Origin: CBDUXT01 sp965371245
Lineage (GTDB): Bacteria; Planctomycetota; Phycisphaerae; UBA1845
Direction of reading: 5' to 3'
NCBI GenBank assembly: GCA_965371245.1
Contig: CBDUXT010000002.1
Location: 71,963 to 135,962, forward strand
DNA length: 64,000 nucleotides
Shown: one piece after another, positions 1-8,554 of the stretch
Position numbering within the stretch: position 1 is the first letter of the stretch
How the letters are laid out: each line of letters opens with the position of its first letter
The notes under the pieces: model-generated
The model's input: only the letters and a program-made list of their open reading frames with translations
Database searches by the model: none
What the model was told of the DNA's origin: nothing
Made by a program: the position numbers and the translations under genes

Positions 1-138
1 CGTCACGTCGCCGAGCTTCATCATGTTCAGCACACCGCCGCCGAGGCCCAAGACGGCGGTTAGCGCCACGGAGGCCATCAGGAACGTCTTGGCCATCTCG
101 CGGAGGATGTAATACTGAAGCGTCCAAACAATCGCCAT
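1..138 (-). CDS. LptF/LptG-type permease, N-terminal fragment
   Basis: Only the first 46 codons are inside the window; the gene continues past the left edge. The start is the ATG at 138. The peptide begins MAIVWTLQYYILREMAKTF and then runs into a hydrophobic helix. This matches the usual opening of LptF/LptG (YjgP/YjgQ) permeases, the inner-membrane subunits of the LPS export ABC transporter: a short amphipathic YILRE segment followed by TM1. It is divergent from a heptose-phosphate bifunctional gene, which fits an LPS role. Too little is present to tell LptF from LptG. Confidence 0.65.
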   Translation of the reverse strand, partial: MAIVWTLQYYILREMAKTFLMASVALTAVLGLGGGVLNMMKLGDVT

Positions 139-395
139 GGTGCGCTACGTCGAAGAATCCCAGGGATACCGCGCGCCGCCGAGCGGGCTGTTGTCGCCGG
201 TCGCTCGTGGCGAGGCCTTCACGAGCTTCCCTCCCCGTGCGGCGAAATGGTAAGACCTGCGCACGACTTTTCAACCGCCGACCTCGATAACCTCATCGGA
301 GTCAAGGAAAAGCGTGTGTTGTAAGCCGCGGAACGGCCGATAGGGAATCTGACGCGGTGGTTGAGGTATGCGCCCCGGCGCGACAGGAGTGACGA

Positions 396-2009
396 ATGTC
401 GCTTGGCTTTCAAAGCAAGATTCTCGATCTCCAGGAGCTGTTGCAGGCCGTGGAGGCGGCGCGGGCGGGCGGCAAAACGGTTGTGCAGTGCCACGGTTGC
501 TTTGACATCGTCCACCCCGGGCATATCCGATACCTCGAGTTCGCCCGACAGCAGGGTGACGTGCTGATCGTCTCGTTGACGGGCGACTCGGAGATATCCA
601 AGGGATCGCAGCGCCCCTACATTCCGCAGGAGCTTCGTGCGGAGAACCTGGCGGCGCTGATGTTCGTCGATTATGTGCATATCGATCCCGCGGCGACGGC
701 CGAGGGCATCTTGGAGCGCATCAAGCCGGACGTCTACGTGAAGGGTCGAGAGTACGAGCGTTCGACTGACCCGGCGTTTCTGGCCGAGAAGGCCGTGGTT
801 GAGAGCCATGGCGGTCGCATCATTTTTTCGAGTGGGGAGATCGTTTTCAGCTCCAGCGCGTTGATCGAGCACATGCCCCAGAACGACCGGCTGCAGGCGG
901 AGCGTCTTGGGCTGCTCGCCGAACGGCACGACATGACGCTCAGTTCGTTGGATCGCGTGATCGACGGATTCCGCGACCAACGCGTGTTGGTCGTGGGTGA
1001 CATCGTCGTGGACCGATACGTCTTCTGTGACGCCTGCGGCGTGGCCAGCGAATCCCCGATGATGAGCCTGGTGCAGCGGGAAGAGAGCAGCTACGTCGGC
1101 GGCGCGGCCATCGTCGCCCGTCATGTCGCCGCCCTTGGGGGGCACGCGACGCTGCTGAGCGCCGCGGGCAGCGACGAGCGATCGAAGCGGGTCGAGCGGG
1201 CACTCGAGGCGGAGGGCGTCGAGTTTCATTTTCTCGAGTCTCGACCGACCGTCGTGGAAAAGACGCGCTTCTTGGCCGAAGACGTCAAGCTCTTCAAAGT
1301 GGACAGCGGGCAGCGCCTCCCGCTCGACTCGGTGGCCGAGCGCCGGGCGGCGCAGTTTCTCGAGCAGCAGTCACGCCAGGTCGATGCGGTGATTTTCTGC
1401 GACTTCGGTTACGGGATGATTACGGGTAGCCTTTTGAGCCGCGTGCTGCCAACACTCAGGCACAACGCGCCGATTCTCAGCGCGGATGTGAGCGGAGAAC
1501 GAGCCAACATGCTCGGTTTTCGCCATGTCGACTTGCTGTGTCCGACGGAGCGTGAGCTTCGTATGACCCTGAACGATCACAACACCGGGCTTTCAGCTAC
1601 GGCGTGGGACATATTGAACCGAACGCAGGCGAAGCATCTGTTGGTCACACTCGAGAAGCGCGGCATGGTCGTCTTCGAGCGGCGCAGTCAGGACCGCGGC
1701 TCGCCGGACTGGGGCGGTCGGCTCAAGAGTGAGCAGCTCCCCTCGTTTGCAGAGAACCCGCTTGACCGACTCGGCTGTGGCGACGCGCTGCTGGCTGCCG
1801 CGACGATGGCTCTGGCCGGCGGCGCCGACCTGATGAAGGCGGCCTACCTCGGCAACGTGGCCGCCGCGTTGGAGATTGCCATGTTGGGCAACCAGCCCAT
1901 CGAGGCTCGCCGGCTCCATGATTGGCTCCGGACTCCGCGGGCGATGCTTGCCCCGCGCATCGACACCGTCGTATCGTCGCCCCGCGCGGGTGTCCTCATC
2001 CCCAGTTAG
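396..2009 (+). CDS. hldE: bifunctional heptose-phosphate nucleotidyltransferase/kinase (HldE-like, swapped domain order)
   Basis: The 537-residue protein would make activated ADP-heptose for LPS core. Residues about 25-160 are a cytidylyltransferase-like domain with FDIVHPGHIRYLEFA (HxGH at 40-43) and a GREYE segment. Residues about 190-520 are a PfkB/ribokinase-type kinase with VLVVGDIVVDRY, YVGGAAIVARHVAALGG and, near residue 460, DRLGCGDALLAA. The last is the family's GAGD anion-hole/catalytic motif with A changed to C and the Asp kept. E. coli HldE has kinase first and nucleotidyltransferase second; here the order is reversed. Another sugar-phosphate substrate for the pair cannot be excluded. 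A candidate terminator follows the gene. Confidence 0.85.
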   Translation: MSLGFQSKILDLQELLQAVEAARAGGKTVVQCHGCFDIVHPGHIRYLEFARQQGDVLIVSLTGDSEISKGSQRPYIPQELRAENLAALMFVDYVHIDPAATAEGILERIKPDVYVKGREYERSTDPAFLAEKAVVESHGGRIIFSSGEIVFSSSALIEHMPQNDRLQAERLGLLAERHDMTLSSLDRVIDGFRDQRVLVVGDIVVDRYVFCDACGVASESPMMSLVQREESSYVGGAAIVARHVAALGGHATLLSAAGSDERSKRVERALEAEGVEFHFLESRPTVVEKTRFLAEDVKLFKVDSGQRLPLDSVAERRAAQFLEQQSRQVDAVIFCDFGYGMITGSLLSRVLPTLRHNAPILSADVSGERANMLGFRHVDLLCPTERELRMTLNDHNTGLSATAWDILNRTQAKHLLVTLEKRGMVVFERRSQDRGSPDWGGRLKSEQLPSFAENPLDRLGCGDALLAAATMALAGGADLMKAAYLGNVAAALEIAMLGNQPIEARRLHDWLRTPRAMLAPRIDTVVSSPRAGVLIPS

Positions 2010-2027
2010 CGCTTGCTCCAGGCGTAG

Positions 2028-2057
2028 GGTGCGTCCCGGACGCACCTCTTCTTTCTC
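2028..2057 (+). terminator. candidate intrinsic terminator after the hldE-like gene
   Basis: An 8-bp perfect stem GGTGCGTC/GACGCACC (2028-2035 with 2039-2046) has a 3-nt loop and is followed by the pyrimidine-rich run TCTTCTTTCTC. It starts 19 nt after the stop codon. The T run is interrupted by C, so termination strength is uncertain, and the stem could also be a dispersed palindrome. Confidence 0.5.
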
Positions 2058-2537
2058 ATTCGCCGGTGCGGCCTTCGAGATCGTCGAAGTGGCGTGGTTT
2101 GGGGGACCGAGCGGCGCACAGGCACATCCAATCGATCGCATACCCCCCGCGGCGCACCCAGTGGCCGCGAGCGCGAGGACGGCCATCGTGATCAAACCGA
2201 ACCGTCACTTCGTCATGTTCATCCCTTTGTAGACCGTGACTCTCGTTTTCCCGATGCCGCCCGAAAGGCATCTCGCCGCCAGCCACCGACAGGCGCAGTG
2301 GCCACGCACAACTCCAGCGCGAACGACGCGAACCTAACGATACGAACCTGGAGAGAAATGCCGCGCGTCGCGGTCGCCTCTCGCGGCCAGGACGGGTTCT
2401 TACAAGTGCCGGATCGGCGGCGGAGAGGGTGCGGGTTTCTCCGTACGGCGCGCCGAGCCGCGGGCTTCAGCCCGCGCGGAGCTAGCTGGGTCGAGGCGGT
2501 GAAGCGGCATGATGCCCGCGCGAGCCGGTCGAAACCG
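2058..2537. other. 480-nt intergenic stretch without a supported gene
   Basis: No reading frame here shows a convincing family signature. On the minus strand a short frame beginning around 2195-2204 looks like a lipoprotein signal (LALAATGC), but it runs without a stop into the antisense of the hldE-like gene, so it is not called. A GC-rich palindrome lies at 2458-2479. Confidence 0.5.
2458..2479. repeat. GC palindrome, copy 1 of the CCGCGGGCTTCAGCCCGCG type
   Basis: The sequence reads CCGCGGGCTTCAGCCCGC and continues symmetrically, giving a 7-8 bp stem with a short loop. A second copy in the opposite orientation is at 43477-43500 and shares about 24 nt with it. This indicates a dispersed repeat, not a gene-specific terminator. 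Confidence 0.7.
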
Positions 2538-3131
2538 TCATGGGGCTCCGTCTGAGCCAGACGACGCTTCGATCCCATCTAACCGCTCGCGCAGATCATC
2601 CGGCAGGGCATCGCGCACGCCGTCGTCGATCAGGCCGACGTCGAGCAGGTCTTGGATGTGTACGCGATCGATGAAGCGGTGGGCCTGAAGCTTCATCTCC
2701 ACGAGACGGGGCAGGTCGATCACGCGAAAGCCATCGGCAGCTTCAACCGACTGGTCCGGCTTGGGAGCCGGATGCATGTAGTCGGGTCGCACACGCTCTG
2801 AGGCAAAGACGACGCGAACGGCCGTCTTCGGATTCGGCCGGTGGCGATCGACGAACATGTATACGCCCAGCACTTCCACGGGCGTGAGATCAACCAGCCG
2901 AAGCGCGTCCGTGACACGTGCCAGGTCAGTTCGGCGAAGGAGAACGTCTACGTCCTTGGTCGCTCGGACGGCCGACTCATCGACTCGAGCCACCCAAGCG
3001 GCAACCGCGTTGCCGCCGATGATGGCGTAGTCGATGCCCGCCACGTTGAGCGCCTCGGAAACCTTGAGAAGCAATTGTTCAACGCGATCGACAGCCATGA
3101 CGTATTTCTTGAATGACGGTTGGACAACCAT
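2538..3131 (-). CDS. nucleotidyltransferase-like protein (AbiEii/DUF6036-like fold)
   Basis: 197 residues counted from the ATG at 3131; the frame is open further upstream but without family similarity. The core is IIGGNAVAAWVARV followed by RATKDVDVLLRR. This is the GG...AW...R-T-DVDVLL pattern of the minimal nucleotidyltransferase fold in AbiEii toxin-type and DUF6036-like proteins. The two metal-binding carboxylates would be in DVD. The C-terminal part (IDLPRLVEMKLQAHRFIDRVHIQDLLDV) resembles the helical region that follows this fold. No antitoxin-like gene adjoins it, so it is more likely a stand-alone enzyme or domesticated remnant than a toxin-antitoxin pair. Substrate unknown. Confidence 0.6.
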   Translation of the reverse strand: MVVQPSFKKYVMAVDRVEQLLLKVSEALNVAGIDYAIIGGNAVAAWVARVDESAVRATKDVDVLLRRTDLARVTDALRLVDLTPVEVLGVYMFVDRHRPNPKTAVRVVFASERVRPDYMHPAPKPDQSVEAADGFRVIDLPRLVEMKLQAHRFIDRVHIQDLLDVGLIDDGVRDALPDDLRERLDGIEASSGSDGAP

Positions 3132-3466
3132 GCGTCCATGGTACCCCGCGGCGCGCCCATTTCCAAGCAGGGCAAGGTCGCGGGACTGCTCCGACTGTTG
3201 GGCATCCTCAAGCGGGTGCCAACTCGGATGCCATGGGCACGCTTGCCTAGCCATGCGCTTGGGCGCTGTCGAACGACACTTCGCGCATCAATCCGGCCAT
3301 GGCGGTGGCCGGGCACCGTTACCCGCGTCGGTGCGTCCCCTACCGCGCGTTCGACGCCGGGTCGGCACAGAACTCATTCTGCATCAGGCGCCGAATCTCT
3401 CGAGCGGCTGTGGGTTGAAGTTGCCGCGCAAATCTTCGTGACGCTTGGAGCTCGGCCGAACGCGCA

Positions 3467-4789
3467 CTACTTCTTTGGTTCGAGCAGCAGTCTTGTGCCC
3501 TGCTGATCGGTCAAGTGTTTCTTCGCGGCGGCGGAGACCGACGATGGCGTGGACGCCTTAAGAGCCGCAACTAGCGCAGCCCGCCGGTTGCCGTAGCGAT
3601 AGTCGAAAAGGCCCCATTGCAGACCCAGGTTCCCGAACATCATGGCTTCTGTTACCTGGGGCGGCTTGGATTTCAAGGCCTGGCTCAGGTCCCGCGGCGT
3701 GCCTAACTGCATCGACAAACCCCTCGCGAACATGGGAATCTGGGTCAGGGCAGCATCATCGGTGAGCTTGCGCACGTGGAACGCGATGCGGTCCTCGACC
3801 TGCTTCAGCGACGCGCTCGGCTTGAGAGAGGCGCTGATGTAGAAATACGATCCTTCCGGCGTGGCCAAGTCAACCCCGCACAAAACAGCGCCCGTAAGCT
3901 CTTTGATGTCGGGGGCCGTGTAGAACTGAGTATTCAGGAACATGGCGGCGATGAAGAGCGACGCGTAGTCCTGGTGGTCAGTAGCCGGGATCGGAAAGAA
4001 GACCATGTAGTGTCGGGCGTCCAGATCCCACGTCGCCCGGAGTTCGCCGCCAACGGCTACTTGCTTCGTCGCGCGTGGGAGAGCTTTGGCGCCGGAGCGG
4101 ATCGCGCCGAAGCGCTTCTGGATCTCCGGCTTGACGGCATCTACAGGCACGCCGCCGATGACGCATAGCACCACGCGGTCCAGAAGCGCAAAATGCTCGT
4201 CGCGATAAGCCTGGGCTTCGCCGAGCTTCGCATTTCGCAGGTCACCGAGCACGGCCACGTCGGTTCGGCCGTGGCGAAAAACCTTGTTCCACGCCGCCGC
4301 CGCCCACTTGTGCGTGTACAAGTTGGCGACCGTGCCGATCGCTTCGGACAAGGCTTTGGGAATCTCCTCACGCAGGATCGACTCGGAGAACGCAAGTCCC
4401 GAGAGCCACTTGGCTTGTAGATCCAGCCCTTCCCGCCAGTTGTCGGTCGTTCCCATAAAATCCAAGTGCATGCCGTCGGACATGGTCTCAGCGTTGCGCT
4501 CGCGGTAGTCAGTGATGGGGCCTGTGCTACGAAGGGTCAAGTGTTCTACGAGGTGACTCCACTGCGTTCGTCCGGCTCCGTCGCAGGCCAAACCCAACGG
4601 CAGATAGCTGAACGCGGCGAAATGCTTGGCGTTCTCGACGTGCAGCACCACCACGCGAATGCCGTTGTCCAGTTTGAACCGCGTGATCGTCGGTGGTCCG
4701 GCGCGAGCGGCCGACTGAGTGGCGCCCATTACGGCGAGTGCCAAGGCCGGCACCAAGGCAGCCGGAATCTTGCGCGATGGAAACTTCAT
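3467..4789 (-). CDS. M16 (pitrilysin/insulinase-like) peptidase family protein, exported
   Basis: 440 residues from the ATG at 4789; the open frame upstream lacks similarity. Residues 1-30 form a signal peptide (KIPAALVPALALAVMGA...ARA). The M16 zinc motif HxxEH is present as HLVEH (H79, E82, H83), and a Glu-rich helix about 75 residues later (ALSEAIGTV) could supply the third ligand. The rest follows the two-lobed M16 layout, including an LGDL stretch and a second M16_C-like half. It is one clan unit long, like bacterial secreted M16B proteins that work in pairs, but no partner gene is adjacent. Substrate unknown. Confidence 0.75.
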   Translation of the reverse strand: MKFPSRKIPAALVPALALAVMGATQSAARAGPPTITRFKLDNGIRVVVLHVENAKHFAAFSYLPLGLACDGAGRTQWSHLVEHLTLRSTGPITDYRERNAETMSDGMHLDFMGTTDNWREGLDLQAKWLSGLAFSESILREEIPKALSEAIGTVANLYTHKWAAAAWNKVFRHGRTDVAVLGDLRNAKLGEAQAYRDEHFALLDRVVLCVIGGVPVDAVKPEIQKRFGAIRSGAKALPRATKQVAVGGELRATWDLDARHYMVFFPIPATDHQDYASLFIAAMFLNTQFYTAPDIKELTGAVLCGVDLATPEGSYFYISASLKPSASLKQVEDRIAFHVRKLTDDAALTQIPMFARGLSMQLGTPRDLSQALKSKPPQVTEAMMFGNLGLQWGLFDYRYGNRRAALVAALKASTPSSVSAAAKKHLTDQQGTRLLLEPKK

Positions 4790-5035
4790 AGGAAACTCTC
4801 CATTCAAGCCAGGATCGCCCGTTCTCGCGGACCTCGGTCGAGATTCTACCGCATGGGGCCACTCGATCCAGACGGGCATCGCCGGTTCTGCCGCGGACCA
4901 GCTTCTTCGGCTGCCGAAACCACCGATCTTCCCCTGTTGACTCAAGAACGATAAGCCCCCCACTTCTTTCCGGGCAGCCGGTGCCGAAGTGTCTACACAA
5001 GGCATGGTCGCCCGCGGCTCGGGGCGCTGCTCCCG

Positions 5036-6277
5036 TCACTCTCCATACTGGCCAATGATCTCTTCTTTGCTCTTTCCCAGTATCCCGTACTTGCCGCCGA
5101 CCTTGGTGAAGGCCTCGATGGCGCGGTCGATGTGGGCGGTTTCGTGGCCGGCGGACAGTTGTACTCGGATACGGGAAAGACCCTTCGCGACGACCGGGAA
5201 GTAGAAGCCGATGACGTAGACGCCTTCGGCATACAGATCGCGGGCGATGTCCTGCGAGAGCTTGGCGTTGTAGAGCATGATGGGCACGATGGGGTGTTCA
5301 CCGGGGGTGATGTCGAAGCCGGCCTCGGTCATGCCTTGCCGAAAGCGCTTCGTGTTGGCTTCGAGCTTGTCGCGCAGCTCGGTGGTCTCGCTGAGAAGGT
5401 CGATCACCGCGATCGAGGCCTTGGCGACCACCGGTGAAATCGTGTTGGAGAACAGGTAAGGGCGCGAACGCTGGCGGAGCAGGTCGATGATCTCCTTTCG
5501 GCCCGCGGTAAAGCCCCCGGACGAGCCGCCCAGCGCCTTGCCCAGTGTCGAGGTGATGACATCCACGCGACCCTGCGCGCCGCAGTGCTCGGCGGACCCG
5601 CGCCCCGTCTTGCCCATGAAGCCCGTGCAGTGGCTGTCATCGACCATCACCAGGGCGTCGTATCGGTCGGCGAGGTCGCAGATTCTATCGACCTGGGCGA
5701 CGGTCCCGTCCATGCTGAACGCGCCGTCCGTGGCGATCATGCGAAAGCGGGCGGAGCGCGCCTCGTCCAGCTTGGATTCCAGGGCGGCCATGTCGTTGTT
5801 GGCGTAGATGTATCGCTTGGCCTTGCAGAGGCGAATGCCGTCGATGATCGAGGCGTGGTTGAGCTGGTCGGTGATGATGGCGTCGTCGGCCGACAACAGC
5901 GGCTCGAACAACCCACCGTTGGCATCGAAGCAGGCGACGTAGAGGATGGCGTCGTCCATGCCAAGAAACGCGGCGATCTTGCGTTCGAGCTCTTTGTGAA
6001 TGTCCTGCGTGCCGCAGATGAAGCGCACGCTGCTCATGCCATAGCCGTGGGTTCGCAGGGCGTCGTGGGCGGCCTCGATGACTTTCGGGTGCGACGAAAG
6101 GCCCAGGTAGTTGTTCGCGCAGAAATTGAGAACGTCGCGCGGTTGTTGCCCCGTGGGGTAGACCACGCGGATGTCGGCCGCCTGCGGCGTGAGGATCTGC
6201 CGTTCCTCTTTGTACAAACCGGCGTCGCGGATTGAGCAGAGTTCCTGCTGAAGGACGTCTTTCATGGAAGAGAACAT
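5036..6277 (-). CDS. kbl: 2-amino-3-ketobutyrate CoA ligase (glycine C-acetyltransferase)
   Basis: 413 residues from the ATG at 6277, which has an AGGAG 6-7 nt upstream; an in-frame start 21 nt further up lacks this. It is an alpha-oxoamine synthase of PLP fold type I: NFCANNYLGLSSHP, GMSSVRFICGTQ, DQLNHASIIDGIRL, VMVDDSHCTGF, and the PLP-lysine segment TLGKALGGSSGG near residue 245. The C-terminal RIRVQLSAGH matches Kbl. It cleaves 2-amino-3-ketobutyrate with CoA to glycine and acetyl-CoA, in the cytoplasm. The usual partner, threonine 3-dehydrogenase, is not in the window. Other alpha-oxoamine synthases are less likely because FCANNYLGL and the DSHCTGF context are Kbl-like. Confidence 0.92.
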   Translation of the reverse strand: MFSSMKDVLQQELCSIRDAGLYKEERQILTPQAADIRVVYPTGQQPRDVLNFCANNYLGLSSHPKVIEAAHDALRTHGYGMSSVRFICGTQDIHKELERKIAAFLGMDDAILYVACFDANGGLFEPLLSADDAIITDQLNHASIIDGIRLCKAKRYIYANNDMAALESKLDEARSARFRMIATDGAFSMDGTVAQVDRICDLADRYDALVMVDDSHCTGFMGKTGRGSAEHCGAQGRVDVITSTLGKALGGSSGGFTAGRKEIIDLLRQRSRPYLFSNTISPVVAKASIAVIDLLSETTELRDKLEANTKRFRQGMTEAGFDITPGEHPIVPIMLYNAKLSQDIARDLYAEGVYVIGFYFPVVAKGLSRIRVQLSAGHETAHIDRAIEAFTKVGGKYGILGKSKEEIIGQYGE

Positions 6278-6456
6278 GGACGGGCTCCTGGTAAACACAC
6301 GGCGGGCTCTACGAAACGATGCCCCCCGATAGGGAACGCGGCCGCGCGACGATTCGCAAACCGGGATCGTGATTATCGTTGCCGGCCATGCGACGGCAAG
6401 GCATCCACAGCGGCATCCCGCCGGTGCATGACAAAACCGGCGACCCGGAAGAACGT

Positions 6457-6550
6457 AGGGCAGGTCGTTGTTCCGCGCAAGCGGAACGTTGACCTGTCAT
6501 GGGGCGAGGCAGGTGAACCCCCCGGCATGGCCGGGAGAACCACCTGCCCT
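6457..6550. repeat. nested palindromic element
   Basis: The outer arms AGGGCAGGT (6457-6465) and ACCTGCCCT (6542-6550) are perfect complements. Inside are two smaller hairpins, one around TTCCGCGCAAGCGGAA and one around CCCCCGGCATGGCCGGG. It lies between kbl and the Cys-rich exported protein gene and has no coding potential of its own. Confidence 0.7.
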
Positions 6551-6571
6551 GCGTTGATGCCGCCCAAAGTG

Positions 6572-8056
6572 TCATGCACCGGATGCGCGTCGCTCCAACA
6601 GCTTGCCGGCCGTCATCAGCGTCAGCGCCATGATGATCAGGCCCCACTGGGACGCGGCGGGTACGGAAACCATCGGCTCGGGCTCCGCGCAAACGCTCGC
6701 TGATGTGCAGACCGCGCCGGGCGCACACTGCTCGTCCAATGTGCAACTTGTGCGACACGCCGGCCCGTTGGGATCGCACAGAAACAGCCCGCAGAGAGTC
6801 GTCGTGCCGGGCCCGCAGACGCCCGTCCCATCGCACGACCTCGCCGCGATCAGGGCGCTCCCGTCGATGGCGCAGAAGGGGGCCGCACAAACCGTGCTTG
6901 CGCCGAACAGTTCGCACGCGCCGGCTCCGTCGCATACGCCCGTTTGACCGCAGGTCTCGGGCGCTTGGAGGTCGCAGTCGTCGAAGGGGTCGGCGCCGGC
7001 CAGCGCGGGCGCACAGGCACCGCCGCCGTCACACGCGGTGCATGGGGGGCAGTCGTCGTCCGAATCCTCACCCGCGGGCACCGGCGTGCATCGGCCGGCC
7101 AAGCCCGGAACGTCGCAGCGCTCGCACGATCCGTCGCAGTCGGAATCACAGCAGACGCCATCGACACAGGGGCCCAGCGGGCAATCCGCGCTTACGGCGC
7201 ATGCCGCCACGCACGGCCCGAACTGCACGCTGAGGTTGTCGAAGTCGCCGTCATCGCCCAGGTGCAGGTTGTCGGAAAGCAGCACGACCTGCTCGACGCG
7301 TGTTCCGACCAGATGGACCTGTTGGGTGTAGAACTGAGCGCCGTTGTAGAAGTAGTCCGTTGTGCCGGCGACGGGATCGTCGCACACGGTCAGTCTGCGA
7401 TAGGGGCCGATGTCCCAGCGGACGCCGGTGTCCACGAAGACCAGAACGCCGTTCACCCGATCGCGAACCAGCAGCGTGCCGAGAAAACCGAACCGGACTT
7501 CCCAGGTGAGGAAGCCCTCGGAATTGGACTGACCGGCCACTAGATAGTCGGCCCCGAAGAGATCGCTGACCGCGACATCGACCATCGTGGTGCTCGGTCC
7601 GCTTGGTAGCGTTCCCAGGTCGGGAGAGAGGCCCCCGGTGAACTCGGCGCCGATCGTTGGATCGAACGAGATGCGCATGTGTTGACTGCCCGAGGCCGGG
7701 TTGACCGTGTCGATGTGGCCTTCGGTCAAGCTGACGACGAAGGCGGTCCAACCGGCCTGCCCGTCGATGTAACCCGGCGCGAACCCCTCCGCCGACTCGA
7801 ACCCGGTTTGGATGGCGCCACCGGCCGCGACCTGGCCCGATACGGGCAGAAACGAGTAGGCGCGGTCGGTCACCGGTAGGCTTTGCTTTTGCTCGATGCG
7901 CGACCCGAGCGAGTTCAAGACCCGGTCGGAGATCCTCTCCGCGACAAGACGCGGCGGCTCGAAGCCGGCCACCGGCGCGCCGCCTGTTGTCAGAACGATA
8001 AGAAGGATGGCGATCGGGACCGTCGGTGTGTGTATGACACGACTCGGTTGCTTCAT
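6572..8056 (-). CDS. exported Cys-rich protein with an IPTL-CTERM-like sorting tail
   Basis: 494 residues. The N-terminus has a signal peptide (IPIAILLIVLTTGGAPVAG after basic residues). Residues about 80-285 form a beta-rich domain beginning GFESAEGFAPGYIDGQAGW, of the kind seen in planctomycete extracellular proteins. Residues about 290-460 are a Cys-rich array (CPLGPCVDGVCCDSDCDGSC and similar units) resembling repeats in deltaproteobacterial and planctomycete surface proteins. The end is VSVPAASQWGLIIMALTLM followed by a basic cluster (LLERRASGA). This is close to the IPTL-CTERM pattern of short Pro/Ser-Trp-Gly motif, helix and Arg cluster used by exosortase-type sorting. Function beyond surface display is not visible. 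Confidence 0.8.
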   Translation of the reverse strand: MKQPSRVIHTPTVPIAILLIVLTTGGAPVAGFEPPRLVAERISDRVLNSLGSRIEQKQSLPVTDRAYSFLPVSGQVAAGGAIQTGFESAEGFAPGYIDGQAGWTAFVVSLTEGHIDTVNPASGSQHMRISFDPTIGAEFTGGLSPDLGTLPSGPSTTMVDVAVSDLFGADYLVAGQSNSEGFLTWEVRFGFLGTLLVRDRVNGVLVFVDTGVRWDIGPYRRLTVCDDPVAGTTDYFYNGAQFYTQQVHLVGTRVEQVVLLSDNLHLGDDGDFDNLSVQFGPCVAACAVSADCPLGPCVDGVCCDSDCDGSCERCDVPGLAGRCTPVPAGEDSDDDCPPCTACDGGGACAPALAGADPFDDCDLQAPETCGQTGVCDGAGACELFGASTVCAAPFCAIDGSALIAARSCDGTGVCGPGTTTLCGLFLCDPNGPACRTSCTLDEQCAPGAVCTSASVCAEPEPMVSVPAASQWGLIIMALTLMTAGKLLERRASGA

Positions 8057-8228
8057 CCGCCGATCCCCCTCGCAAATGGTGCCACGTCCGCAAAACGCCT
8101 GGCGCGCGGCGCGCCGTCGCCGTTTAACGCGGCGCCACGATCACATTTCACCGAATTCGCCCGAAAGAGTCAACGGGATGAGCGAGACCGCCGTTGTGAC
8201 ATCTTCGGTCGTGCTCGTTTTTCGGGCC

Positions 8229-8345
8229 GGGTGGCCCATCCATCGCGCAGCGATGGGTGGGGTTACGATGATCGAACGTTGAAGCCCATGCGACCACGGG
8301 ATCATCGTGACCCCACCCTTTGCTTTCGCACAGGATGGGCCACCC
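8229..8345. repeat. 117-bp nested inverted repeat
   Basis: The outer arms GGGTGGCCCATCC (8229-8241) and GGATGGGCCACCC (8333-8345) are perfect complements. An inner pair of about 19 nt (around 8255-8273 and 8300-8318) matches at all but one position. The inner 3' arm, 18 nt at 8301-8318, recurs identically at 62553-62570. The remaining bases between 8057 and 8464 show no gene. Confidence 0.8.
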
Positions 8346-8554
8346 CGGCTTGCGGAGGCTGTGCCGAAGTGGAGGGGCTTGCGGCGCGGTTTGTCCTGGG
8401 TTCCCTTTTCTGCTACAATGGGTAAGGTTCTAGAGCCGATGCCCCTGGCAATGAGGCTCGATGAGGAGGTGTCGTCTTCGCAGACAGTGCTCCACTAAGC
8501 GTTCGTTCCTGCCTCGATGGCAACGTTCTTCTGATCAACGCGAGCTACGCCGCG

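Noticed and set aside
1593..2195. Minus-strand frame starting with a lipoprotein-like signal (LALAATGC)
   Set aside because: After about 60 residues it runs antisense through the hldE-like coding region and through a terminator-like palindrome, and it has no family similarity. At most a short decayed lipoprotein.
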